From: Candidatus Apopatosoma intestinale
GTDB lineage: Bacteria > Bacillota > Clostridia > Oscillospirales > CAG-272
Assembly (NCBI GenBank): GCA_018064545.1
Contig: JAGHUY010000291.1
Coordinates: 1-11,260 of the forward strand
Length of the DNA stretch: 11,260 nucleotides
Direction: 5' to 3'
Below are positions 1-5,955 of this stretch, in pieces (within the stretch, counting starts at the first letter, position 1; every line of letters starts with the position of its first letter). Both the position numbers and the translations under genes were made by a program. The notes under the pieces were generated by a model, which was not told where the DNA came from, searched no databases, and worked only from the letters and a program-made list of their open reading frames with translations.

Positions 1-479
1 GCCGGCGCGATCAGCACGAAAAAGTGATGGATCCCCTCGCCGGAAAGCCCGTCGATGTGAACGTGTTCGTCCGCCGGATAGGATTTCTCATATAAAATAT
101 AGGAAATCCCGTTATCCACGGAAACGGTTTTCTCCGTGCGGGTAAAACCGGCAACGCAGGACGGCGCGCCGTCCTTTTCCGCCGCGGGGTCGAGTGCCAC
201 GGCGACCGTGCAGGCACGTTCGGTATAGAAATCCACACCCTGTTTGTCGTCGAAATGCTCGGATTCGGAGTCAAAAGTGAGAATATAGTCTGCCCCGGCA
301 TAGTCCTCCGGGAAAGACGTTACACGGGCTTCGACGTTGGAATAGACCGAAAGTCCGGCGCGAAAATCGGTATACAAGCTGTACCAGCCGCTGGTGTCCC
401 ACGGCGCGATGAACCGGCTCGTCGGCGGTACGCACGGACGGAATGCGGCGTTTTGATGAATTATTTTTTCCGTTGCCAT
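1..479 (-). CDS. Surface or carbohydrate-active protein, N-terminal fragment (runs off left edge)
   Basis: An open frame runs leftward from ATG at 479 to the window edge without a stop: 159 codons, 3' end missing. The start is chosen because AGGAGG lies just upstream. An in-frame ATG at 494 has no ribosome site in front. The visible protein has no signal peptide or membrane segment. After about 20 residues it becomes a beta-rich segment with a pattern (YILTFDSES, VDFYTERACTVAVALD, VAGFTRTEKTVSV, YILYEKSYPADEHVHIDGLS) that I associate with beta-sandwich modules found beside polysaccharide lyases and other carbohydrate-active proteins. In these, a 'V.VALD' strand is followed by 'gfT.T...v' and 'y.vY.K.y..Ge.v.l'. 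That is a pattern-level resemblance, not a confirmed family. If it acts on extracellular glycans, export is unexplained. A sigma-A-like promoter and an inverted repeat precede it. The enzyme class cannot be named from this fragment. Confidence 0.75.
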   Translation of the reverse strand, partial: MATEKIIHQNAAFRPCVPPTSRFIAPWDTSGWYSLYTDFRAGLSVYSNVEARVTSFPEDYAGADYILTFDSESEHFDDKQGVDFYTERACTVAVALDPAAEKDGAPSCVAGFTRTEKTVSVDNGISYILYEKSYPADEHVHIDGLSGEGIHHFFVLIAP

Positions 480-492
480 ATTGTCCTCCTGC

Positions 493-515
493 ATAGGAAA
501 TTTTCTTTTTCCTAT
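493..515. promoter_or_regulatory. Inverted repeat over the -10/start region, candidate operator
   Basis: Perfect 8-bp arms, ATAGGAAA at 493-500 and TTTCCTAT at 508-515, flank a 7-nt loop. The repeat overlaps the edge of the -10 box (514-519) of the leftward promoter and ends just before the AGGAGG ribosome site. A repressor bound here would block transcription start; as RNA the hairpin would sit immediately upstream of the ribosome site. The sequence is AT-rich, so chance is possible. No regulator gene adjoins it in the window. Confidence 0.4.
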
Positions 516-542
516 TTTAGCATATCTTTTCGGGAATGTCTA
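514..542 (-). promoter_or_regulatory. Sigma-A-type promoter of the left-edge gene
   Basis: Read on the minus strand: TAGACA (542-537), a 17-bp spacer, then TAAAAT (519-514), preceded by TGC as an extended -10. It matches the -35 consensus at 5 of 6 positions. The expected start point is near 507, giving a leader of about 28 nt to the ATG at 479. Confidence 0.7.
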
Positions 543-632
543 TGAGTTTTTGAAAAGTTGGGAGTGAGACCGTAGGGTGGGGTTACCCCCCGCCGTTAGG
601 TTAGATCGTATTTTTGCGGCGAATGAACCAAC

Positions 633-724
633 GCGCGAAGCGCACATCACTCGGCGAAGCCGAACATCACGCGCGAAGCGCACATATTGTTCCGCAGGAA
701 CGCATCACTCGCCGTCTTACGGCG
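633..724. repeat. Array of short hairpins with 19-nt period
   Basis: Four 11-nt perfect mini-hairpins are centred at 638, 657, 676 and 695, exactly 19 nt apart: GCGCGAAGCGC, CGGCGAAGCCG, GCGCGAAGCGC and TTCCGCAGGAA. They are separated by 8-nt linkers related to ACATCACT. A fifth, longer hairpin (CGCCGT, loop CTT, ACGGCG; 710-724) follows and contains the TAA stop of the neighbouring leftward gene. The first three contain GCGAAGC, a heptamer known to form an unusually stable DNA mini-hairpin. I recall similar 'gcgaagc/acatcac' strings in intergenic regions of gut Clostridia, but cannot search for them. The remaining interval 543-632 holds only a small GGGGTTACCCC palindrome (579-589). Confidence 0.7.
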
Positions 725-1997
725 CAGCGATCCCATACTTGACGGCGAGGATCATCCAGTTTTGCGTAAACTTCCGCATGATGTTCCAATAGCCCACGCC
801 GAGAAAACCGTAGGCCGGCGGGAGTTCCAGTTTGGCGGCGACGCTCCGGGCGTCTTCAAACCAGACTTCGTGGGTGCGATCGTCGGCAAAATAGGAAAAA
901 TAGGGCGTTTGGGACGTCTCATCGTACTGAATCTCCGCCCCGTAGCGACGCGCCAGCTGAATGGCCTCCCGATTGGAGATCGAAGTCGCCCGCGTCTCTC
1001 CCTGCTGATACGGGAGAACCCAGTCGTAGGCATAGTTCGGCATACCCATAAAGATTTTGCCGGGATCGATCTCGGTGACGGCATAGTCGAGCACCCGCTG
1101 TACGGAACCGATCGGCGCAATGGCCATCGGCGGGCCGTAGGTGTAGCCCCACTCATAGGTCATCAGAAAGACGGCGTTGGCCGCCTCGCCGAGAGCCCGG
1201 TAATTGTGCCCCTCGTAAAGGATCCCGCTTTGCGTATCGGACGTTTTGGGAGCGAGCGCGACCAGAACCGTAAGCCCGACGGCGTTGCCTCTTTCCCGGA
1301 GTCTTGCGATAAAATCCGCGTAGGGAAGCGCGTTTTCCGCCCCCAAAAATTCAAAATCCACGTCGATGCCGCCGTATCCTTTGGCGAGAGCGGTCGCGAT
1401 GACGTTTTCGATCAGAGTCTCTTCGGCGGCCGGGCTTCGCAGGACCGTGGTAGCCAAGGTGTCGGAAAAATTGCCGCTTTCGGTCAGCGTGGACAGATGC
1501 AAAAGCGGAGAGACGCCGTAATCGCGTGCCGCCGCGAGCAAACGCTCATCGTCGAGCGGGATCAGCGTTCCGCTCTCCGTAAACCCGTAGGTAAACGGGG
1601 CAAGATAGGTCAGATACGGCAGACTGTACAGGAGAACTTCCTCCCGGATGAACGGATAGGCATATCCGTTGACGCGCAAGGGATAGGAACTCTCTTCGGC
1701 AAACGAGATGACCAGCGTCTGCCCGATCGCCAGTTCCCGGTAGCCGCCGTCCAGCCCGGGATTGAACGCGAGAAGTTTTTTCGGCTCGATGCCATAGAGG
1801 GACGCGATGGAAAAAATACTCTCTCCGGCACGGACGGTGTGGAGCACGTCGGTTTCGAGGATCAGAATGCTCTGCCCGGGAACCAGCGTTTCCCCGTTTT
1901 CGATCTCATTCCAGATGGCGAGAAGCCCGGGAGCGGCACCGTAGGCACTGGCAATGCTTTCCAGCGTATCGCCGGGTTTTACGGTAATAATCGTCAT
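717..1997 (-). CDS. sleL: Spore cortex-lytic N-acetylglucosaminidase, SleL/YaaH type (2x LysM + GH18)
   Basis: A 426-residue protein with no signal peptide, as in SleL/YaaH of Bacillus, which hydrolyses cortex peptidoglycan fragments during spore germination. Two LysM peptidoglycan-binding repeats come first (about residues 3-47, with VKPGDTLESIA, and 51-96, with VRAGESIFSIA). A GH18 barrel fills about 105-426. The GH18 active-site motif is GIDVDFE at 210-216, with E216 as expected general acid. The family hallmarks MTYEWGYTYGPPMA and GMPNYAYDW are present. The start at 1997 is chosen because LysM begins directly after it; an in-frame ATG at 2015 (MKGCFF...) lies inside a hairpin. The only ribosome-like site (AAAGGGTG) forms the 3' arm of that hairpin. 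No convincing sigma-A promoter was found; a mother-cell sigma factor would be usual for this family. Function is confident; physiological timing is inferred. Confidence 0.9.
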   Translation of the reverse strand: MTIITVKPGDTLESIASAYGAAPGLLAIWNEIENGETLVPGQSILILETDVLHTVRAGESIFSIASLYGIEPKKLLAFNPGLDGGYRELAIGQTLVISFAEESSYPLRVNGYAYPFIREEVLLYSLPYLTYLAPFTYGFTESGTLIPLDDERLLAAARDYGVSPLLHLSTLTESGNFSDTLATTVLRSPAAEETLIENVIATALAKGYGGIDVDFEFLGAENALPYADFIARLRERGNAVGLTVLVALAPKTSDTQSGILYEGHNYRALGEAANAVFLMTYEWGYTYGPPMAIAPIGSVQRVLDYAVTEIDPGKIFMGMPNYAYDWVLPYQQGETRATSISNREAIQLARRYGAEIQYDETSQTPYFSYFADDRTHEVWFEDARSVAAKLELPPAYGFLGVGYWNIMRKFTQNWMILAVKYGIAAP

Positions 1998-2043
1998 AAA
2001 AAAACACCCTTTCATATAGTCTTTTCCACTATATGAAAGGGTG
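1998..2043 (-). terminator. Terminator-like hairpin overlapping the sleL ribosome site
   Basis: Perfect 16-bp arms, CACCCTTTCATATAGT (2005-2020, plus strand) and its reverse complement (2028-2043), surround a 7-nt loop. Read on the minus strand, the hairpin follows the stop of the LRR lipoprotein gene by about 18 nt and is followed by seven T residues (2004-1998) that abut the sleL ATG. This is the layout of an intrinsic terminator for the upstream gene. The 3' arm includes AAAGGGTG, the only plausible ribosome site for sleL, so a folded transcript would hide it. Termination, translational control, or both are possible. Confidence 0.75.
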
Positions 2044-2061
2044 AATTGTTCTGTTACGGGT

Positions 2062-2781
2062 TTAGGTAAAATTAAAGGTGACGTCCCCGCAGTTATAGAA
2101 AATATCGGCAACACGGTCGCGGAACGCGCTCGGGATCGTTACGGATTGCAGCCCCTTGCAACCGGCAAAGGCGCGATCGGCGATTTCCGTGACGCCGGAG
2201 GGAATGACGAGATTCGTCAGCGCAAAGCAGTCGGCAAACGCCTCGCTTCCGATGGATTTCAGCGTAGAGGGAAACGCGATGCTATGGAGCGACGTGCAGT
2301 GCCAAAAGGCCATTTCTTCAATGCTTTCCAGTCCCTCGGACAAGGTGACGGTTTCCAGATTGATCAGCATCATGCAGACGCGGGTGGAAATCGTCTTGAC
2401 CGAAGAGGGGAGCAGAATGCTCTGAATCTGCTTCGGATTGGAAGAGAGCAGGCGAATGCCGTAGCCAAATTCGGTGATGGGGTAGGATTTGCCGTCATAT
2501 TCAAAGGAAGACGGGACGGTGATGGAATCCACGTCGCTCTTCCATTCCAGAACGGCAACGCCGGAAATCTCATTCTTTTCATTGCGGAGAAGGTGAGCGG
2601 AAAACAGCCCGTTTTCCGACATCGGAATGATGTCCAGATCGACAACCGGGGGCGTCGAAGACGCAAGCGTGGCAGAGGTGTCCGTAAATTCCGAGGCGGA
2701 TTCCACCGGTTCCCCTCCGCAGGAGATCAGCAATGCCGCTACCGCGAGGATAAGGGCAAACAGAAACAGAATCTTTTTCAT
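2062..2781 (-). CDS. BspA-type leucine-rich-repeat lipoprotein
   Basis: A 239-residue exported protein. The N-terminus is a lipoprotein signal: MKK, a hydrophobic core to about residue 18, then LLIS|C with Cys21 as the lipidation site, so it is expected on the outer face of the membrane. A Ser/Thr/Glu-rich linker follows to about residue 48. From about residue 75 to 239 there are BspA-like (LRR_5) repeats, clearest at 140-220, where units of the form 'IgseAFadC.aLtnlvIPsgvteI' recur about every 23 residues. Such repeats usually bind proteins or host surfaces; no catalytic motif is visible. The ATG at 2781 has AAAGGA about 9 nt upstream. It has its own perfect-consensus promoter and ends just before a terminator-like hairpin, so it is probably monocistronic. 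The ligand is unknown. Confidence 0.85.
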   Translation of the reverse strand: MKKILFLFALILAVAALLISCGGEPVESASEFTDTSATLASSTPPVVDLDIIPMSENGLFSAHLLRNEKNEISGVAVLEWKSDVDSITVPSSFEYDGKSYPITEFGYGIRLLSSNPKQIQSILLPSSVKTISTRVCMMLINLETVTLSEGLESIEEMAFWHCTSLHSIAFPSTLKSIGSEAFADCFALTNLVIPSGVTEIADRAFAGCKGLQSVTIPSAFRDRVADIFYNCGDVTFNFT

Positions 2782-2799
2782 GACAGTCGATCCTTTCGC

Positions 2800-2815
2800 A
2801 TAAAAGAACTTTTAT
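2800..2815. promoter_or_regulatory. Palindrome in the leader of the LRR lipoprotein gene
   Basis: ATAAAAG (2800-2806), two bases, CTTTTAT (2809-2815): perfect 7-bp arms located 19-34 nt upstream of the ATG at 2781, just in front of the ribosome site. It may be a regulator-binding site or a chance feature of AT-rich leader DNA. The 2-nt centre is too tight for a good RNA hairpin. Confidence 0.25.
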
Positions 2816-2885
2816 CTACATAGCATAAGAAATATCTGAAAGATGCAAAGACATCATCAGAATAATCCGCATTTTAAACTGCTTT

Positions 2886-2914
2886 ATTATAGCATAAAAG
2901 TCACGGCTTGTCAA
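2886..2914 (-). promoter_or_regulatory. Perfect-consensus sigma-A promoter of the LRR lipoprotein gene
   Basis: Read on the minus strand: TTGACA (2914-2909), exactly 17 bp, TATAAT (2891-2886), with TGC directly before the -10. All 12 hexamer positions match the housekeeping consensus. The expected start is near 2879, leaving an untranslated leader of about 98 nt. The divergent ytvI gene begins at 2981; no comparable sigma-A promoter faces it in 2915-2980, which fits use of a sporulation sigma factor but does not prove it. Confidence 0.85.
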
Positions 2915-2980
2915 CGCCATCCGAAAAAATGGAGAAATCTTTGCTTTTTTCTTGTTTTTTCTGCCGGAGAGGAGAGAATT

Positions 2981-4075
2981 ATGGGTGCTTTTTCATGGGA
3001 AACGGGGAAAAAAGTTCTGCTCGGCCTACTGTATGCGATCGGTGCCGTCGTTCTTCTTTACGTCTCTTTTCGGTTTCTTTTTCCGGCCGTTCTTCCGTTT
3101 CTTCTGGCGTTTGCCATGGCGGCGATCCTGCAAAAGCCGGTACGCTTTCTGGAAGAAAAATGCCGGTGTCCGAAAAAACTGTCTTCCGTCATTCTGGTGC
3201 TCGCCGCGCTCGGTCTGCTCGTGTGGATTCTTTCGCTCACCGCGGAAGTCCTTTTCCGGGAACTCGGCGAGTTTGCCGAGGGGCTCGCCGCGACGGACTC
3301 CGAGGGGCAGAAAAGCCTCGCGGCACTGGTGGATTTTGCGGGGCGTTTTCTTGACCGGGTTCTGGGATTCTTCTCTCCCGGCCTTGCGGAGAGCACCGAT
3401 ACGGCCGGAATCATGAAAAACGCGGTTCTGGACCTGCTGTCGGGGATGGCCGCCGCCGTTCCGGGCATCTTCGCGCGCACGGCGGCGGTCGTGCCGGGAT
3501 GCTTTCTGTTTTTGGCGGCGCTGGTTTTGTCCGGCATCTGGTTCTGCGCCGATTACGATGCGATCCGGAAAGGCATCGGTTCGCTTTTCTCCGGCCGATG
3601 GAAATCGGCCACCTCTCATCTGAAAAAAGAGGGCTTTCAGACGCTTGCGCGGCTTTGCCGGGCGTACGCGTTTCTTTTCCTCCTTACGTTTGCCGAACTG
3701 CTGCTCGGTTTTTGGATTCTCAGACAGCGATACGCGCTGCTCTTTGCGTTCGTCATCGCCTTTGTGGATATTCTGCCTGTCCTCGGGACGGGAACGGTTC
3801 TCATTCCGTGGGCCATCGCGCTGTTTTTGACGGGAAACTCGGGCAGAGGCTTTTCTTTTCTGATTCTGTATCTGGTGATCATGGTGGTCCGGCAGATCCT
3901 CGAACCCCGTGTGGTGGGCGGCGGGATCGGGCTTCCTCCGGCGCTGGCGCTGATGGGAATGTATATGGGCTTGAAGTTGGCGGGGATTCCGGGCATGATC
4001 GGTCTGCCCGTCGTGCTGGCGGTGGGAAAAAATCTGCTTGTGCCGAAGCCGGGCGCGGAGCGGAGGACGGCGTGA
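2981..4075 (+). CDS. ytvI: Sporulation integral membrane protein YtvI (AI-2E transporter/UPF0118 family)
   Basis: A 364-residue polytopic membrane protein. The ATG at 2981 is preceded by GGAGAGGAGAG at good spacing; the frame extends upstream, but without a ribosome site. Hydrophobic segments are visible at about 13-50 (two), 68-90, 165-190, 228-247, 252-285 (two), 291-306 and 322-350. A soluble stretch lies between about 91 and 160. The signature region FVDILPVLGTGTVLIPWAI (261-279) and the following RQILEPRVVG and GLPPALALMGMYMGLKLAG are typical of the AI-2E exporter-like superfamily and of its YtvI branch. YtvI is conserved in endospore formers; its transported substrate is not established. 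The stop overlaps the GTG start of the M50 protease gene by 4 nt, so the two are probably translated together. The YtvI assignment over a generic family member rests on similarity and on the sporulation neighbour. Confidence 0.88.
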   Translation: MGAFSWETGKKVLLGLLYAIGAVVLLYVSFRFLFPAVLPFLLAFAMAAILQKPVRFLEEKCRCPKKLSSVILVLAALGLLVWILSLTAEVLFRELGEFAEGLAATDSEGQKSLAALVDFAGRFLDRVLGFFSPGLAESTDTAGIMKNAVLDLLSGMAAAVPGIFARTAAVVPGCFLFLAALVLSGIWFCADYDAIRKGIGSLFSGRWKSATSHLKKEGFQTLARLCRAYAFLFLLTFAELLLGFWILRQRYALLFAFVIAFVDILPVLGTGTVLIPWAIALFLTGNSGRGFSFLILYLVIMVVRQILEPRVVGGGIGLPPALALMGMYMGLKLAGIPGMIGLPVVLAVGKNLLVPKPGAERRTA

Positions 4076-4650
4076 GAGTCCGCGTTCATCCGTTTGCCCT
4101 GACGGGCTTTTTCTGCATGGCGATCATGATGCCGTTTCCCGTTTTTTGCGGGTTCGCGGTCGCCGTGTTTCTCCACGAGGCCGGGCACGTGCTCGCGGCG
4201 GCGCTCCTCGGCAAAAAGCCGGAATCCGTCGTCTTTTTGCCCGTCGGCATCACCTTGCAGTATCGGAACGCCGAGTCGTACCGCGCGTCACGGGCGGTGG
4301 CACTCGCGGGCCCCGCGGTGAATCTGATGACTTTTTTTCTGTGCCGAGTCCTCCTCCCGGAAAGCGCGTTTTCTGTGGCGATCCGGGATTTTTCTTTGTC
4401 TTTGGCCCTCATAAACCTGCTCCCCGTTTCGATTTTTGACGGAGGAATGGCACTTTACGCGGCGGTCTGCCCGCTTCTCGGTCCGGATCGGGCCGAAACC
4501 GTCCGTTCGGTTTGCGACGTTCTGCTTTTGGGCTTTCTCTGGCTTTCGGCCGTGTATCTTCTGTTTTATACGGCAAGGAACGCCTCGCTCTTCGTCCTCT
4601 GTACATACCTTTTCGCGGTTTTGATCCTGAAAAACGAAAAATGCGCTTGA
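4072..4650 (+). CDS. spoIVFB: SpoIVFB-like M50 site-2 intramembrane metalloprotease (short form)
   Basis: A 192-residue membrane protein starting at GTG 4072, with GGAGG five bases upstream, and overlapping the ytvI stop. The beginning (VRVRVHPFALTG) resembles SpoIVFB proteins, which start with a basic strand and 'HP'. The zinc-binding motif is HEAGH at 35-39. The membrane-associated AGPAVN lies at 79-84. The second metal-binding site is NLLPVSIFDGG at 115-125 with D123. These are the three hallmarks of M50 proteases. SpoIVFB cleaves pro-sigma-K in the mother-cell compartment to start late sporulation genes, so that is the likely role. It differs from the Bacillus enzyme by stopping soon after the last membrane segments: there is no C-terminal CBS domain, and no spoIVFA or bofA is adjacent. 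A housekeeping M50 protease remains possible. Confidence 0.82.
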   Translation: MRVRVHPFALTGFFCMAIMMPFPVFCGFAVAVFLHEAGHVLAAALLGKKPESVVFLPVGITLQYRNAESYRASRAVALAGPAVNLMTFFLCRVLLPESAFSVAIRDFSLSLALINLLPVSIFDGGMALYAAVCPLLGPDRAETVRSVCDVLLLGFLWLSAVYLLFYTARNASLFVLCTYLFAVLILKNEKCA

Positions 4651-4675
4651 ATCCGGCGGCAAACCGTGGTAAAAT
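4647..4675 (+). promoter_or_regulatory. Sigma-A promoter of the cyclophilin-DUF896-pyrR unit
   Basis: TTGAAT (4647-4652), 17 bp, TAAAAT (4670-4675), with TGG in front as an extended -10. The -35 box overlaps the stop codon of the spoIVFB-like gene. The start is expected near 4682, about 25 nt before the cyclophilin ATG. The 15 bases 4661-4675 (AAACCGTGGTAAAAT) recur with one change in the sigma-factor promoter at 6201-6215. Confidence 0.75.
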
Positions 4676-4706
4676 AGACCAAAAGAATGTGCGAAAGGAA
4701 ACGAAT

Positions 4707-5186
4707 ATGAAAAAAGTAACGATAGAAATGGAAAACGGCGGCAAGATGGAACTTGAACTCTATGAGGACATCGCGCCGATCACGGTAGACAATTTCGTCT
4801 CGCTTGCGAAAAAGGGCTTTTATGACGGTCTGATCTTTCACCGCGTCATCAAGGGCTTTATGATCCAGGGCGGCGACCCGGAGGGCACCGGCATGGGCGG
4901 TCCCGGCTACACCATCAAGGGTGAATTTGCCGCCAACGGCGTCAAAAACGACCTCAAACATACCCGCGGTGTCATTTCCATGGCGCGTTCCATGCGCCCC
5001 GATTCCGCCGGTTCCCAGTTTTTTATCATGCACAAAGACGCGCCGCATCTGGACGGCCAGTACGCGGCATTCGGTAAAATGACGGCCGGTTTTGAGACGC
5101 TTGACGAGATCGCCGGAACGGCAACGGATTATAATGACCGTCCGCGCTTCGATCAGGTCATTGGTAGCGTTACTGTCGAGGAATAG
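4707..5186 (+). CDS. ppiB: Peptidyl-prolyl cis-trans isomerase, cyclophilin type
   Basis: A 159-residue cytoplasmic cyclophilin (EC 5.2.1.8) that speeds proline isomerisation during protein folding. The ATG at 4707 follows GAAAGGAAACG. There is no signal peptide, and the length is the minimal single-domain size. Catalytic motifs are FHRVIKGFMIQGGD (44-57, with R46 and Q54 expected in the active site), SMARSMRPDSAGSQFFI (91-107) and HLDGQYAAFGKM (114-125). The position usually held by the cyclosporin-contacting Trp is H114, as is common for bacterial forms that bind cyclosporin weakly. It is first in a tight unit: the next gene starts 2 nt after its stop. The family is certain; cellular clients are unknown. 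Confidence 0.95.
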   Translation: MKKVTIEMENGGKMELELYEDIAPITVDNFVSLAKKGFYDGLIFHRVIKGFMIQGGDPEGTGMGGPGYTIKGEFAANGVKNDLKHTRGVISMARSMRPDSAGSQFFIMHKDAPHLDGQYAAFGKMTAGFETLDEIAGTATDYNDRPRFDQVIGSVTVEE

Positions 5187-5188
5187 CC

Positions 5189-5392
5189 ATGAGCGAACGC
5201 ACTGACAGATTGAACGAGCTTGCCCGCAAGCAAAAGACCGTCGGGCTGACGGAGGAAGAAAAAGCGGAACAGGCGCGTCTGCGCGCCGAATTTCGCGCCA
5301 TCTTCCGCGCCAATTTCGGATTGACGCTGGATAACACCGTCATTGAGACACCGGACGGCAAGACGCACAAACTGGAAAGACAGAAAAAATAA
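5189..5392 (+). CDS. DUF896 (UPF0291/YnzC-like) small protein
   Basis: A 67-residue protein beginning at ATG 5189, two bases after the cyclophilin stop. Its ribosome site (GAGGA) lies inside the end of the cyclophilin gene, which indicates co-translation. The pattern 'R.NELARKqKTvGLTEEEKaEQarLRaEfr..FRaNF' in the first 50 residues is the hallmark of DUF896, represented by Bacillus YnzC: two antiparallel helices forming a hairpin. The tail (TPDGKTHKLERQKK) is basic. Molecular function is not established for this family; expression with SOS or stress genes is known for some Bacillus members. No catalytic residues are evident. It precedes pyrR by 23 nt. Confidence 0.88.
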   Translation: MSERTDRLNELARKQKTVGLTEEEKAEQARLRAEFRAIFRANFGLTLDNTVIETPDGKTHKLERQKK

Positions 5393-5415
5393 ACGATCTT
5401 TCGGGAGGAAACGAC

Positions 5416-5952
5416 ATGATCCGCAAAGCCATGATTATGGATGAACTGGCCATTACCCGGGCACTGGCCCGCATGACGCATGAGATCATCGAGCGCAACG
5501 GCGGCGTAGAAGACCTTTGTCTGCTCGGCGTCAAGAGCCGCGGCGTTCCGCTGGCGGCCAGACTCGCGGAGAATATCAGGACCTTTGAGGGCGTGTCCGT
5601 CCCGGTCGGATATCTCGACATCACTCTGCACCGCGACGACCTGTCCGACGAGGAAAAGTCGGCCAGCCCCTCGGACTGCCATTTCCCCTGCGACATCCGG
5701 GATAAAACGGTCATTATCGTCGATGACGTTCTCTATACCGGCCGCACGGCACGGGCGGCTATGGAATCGGTCTTTTCGTTTGGCCGTCCCCGCGCCATTC
5801 AACTCGCGGTTCTGATCGACCGCGGTCACAGAGAACTCCCGATCCGCCCCGATTATATCGGCAAGAACGTGCCGAGCGCCAAGACCGAGGAAATCGCCGT
5901 GCAGATCAAGGAATACGACGGCGAAAGTGGAGTGTACATCTGTGATATATAA
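5416..5952 (+). CDS. pyrR: PyrR, pyrimidine operon attenuator / uracil phosphoribosyltransferase
   Basis: A 178-residue protein, usual length for PyrR. It binds pyr leader RNA in response to UMP and has uracil phosphoribosyltransferase activity (EC 2.4.2.9). The ATG at 5416 follows GGGAGGAAACGAC. The PRPP-binding motif VIIVDDVLYTGRT spans 99-111. Other conserved parts are LLGVKSRGVPLAARL (36-50), VGYLDITLHRDD (64-75), and the C-terminal IDRGHRELPIRPDYIGKNVP (134-153), which includes the family's 'GHRELP' and 'GKN.P' signatures. The gene sits at the end of the cyclophilin-DUF896 unit, not in front of pyr biosynthesis genes. No anti-antiterminator leader is visible upstream, so any target RNAs are elsewhere. 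A 161-bp palindromic element begins 4 nt after the stop. Confidence 0.95.
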   Translation: MIRKAMIMDELAITRALARMTHEIIERNGGVEDLCLLGVKSRGVPLAARLAENIRTFEGVSVPVGYLDITLHRDDLSDEEKSASPSDCHFPCDIRDKTVIIVDDVLYTGRTARAAMESVFSFGRPRAIQLAVLIDRGHRELPIRPDYIGKNVPSAKTEEIAVQIKEYDGESGVYICDI

Positions 5953-5955
5953 GTG

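Noticed and set aside
579..589. GGGGTTACCCC as a terminator for the sleL transcript
   Set aside because: The loop is too small for a sound stem in this register, and no T tract follows on the minus strand.
633..700. CRISPR array from the regular 19-nt spacing
   Set aside because: Units are 11-nt hairpins with similar 8-nt linkers; repeats and spacers are far too short, the spacers are not unique, and no cas gene is near.
2013..2020. CATATAGT (minus-strand reading) as a sporulation sigma-E type -10 box for sleL
   Set aside because: Only about six of eight positions fit, and no matching -35 element is present at the right distance; it is also part of the hairpin arm.
687..2036. Long plus-strand open frame of 449 codons opposite the LysM-GH18 gene
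   Set aside because: It is a shadow of sleL. The minus frame has clear LysM and GH18 motifs, while this frame has no recognisable domain and a composition typical of antisense GC-rich codons.
3499..4071. Extension of the M50 protease frame upstream into ytvI
   Set aside because: This part lies out of frame inside ytvI and reads as Arg/Gly-rich noise. The GTG at 4072 with its ribosome site and the M50-like beginning defines the real start.
5393..5415. PyrR-binding attenuator in front of pyrR
   Set aside because: The gap is only 23 nt and holds the ribosome site; there is no room for antiterminator and terminator stems.
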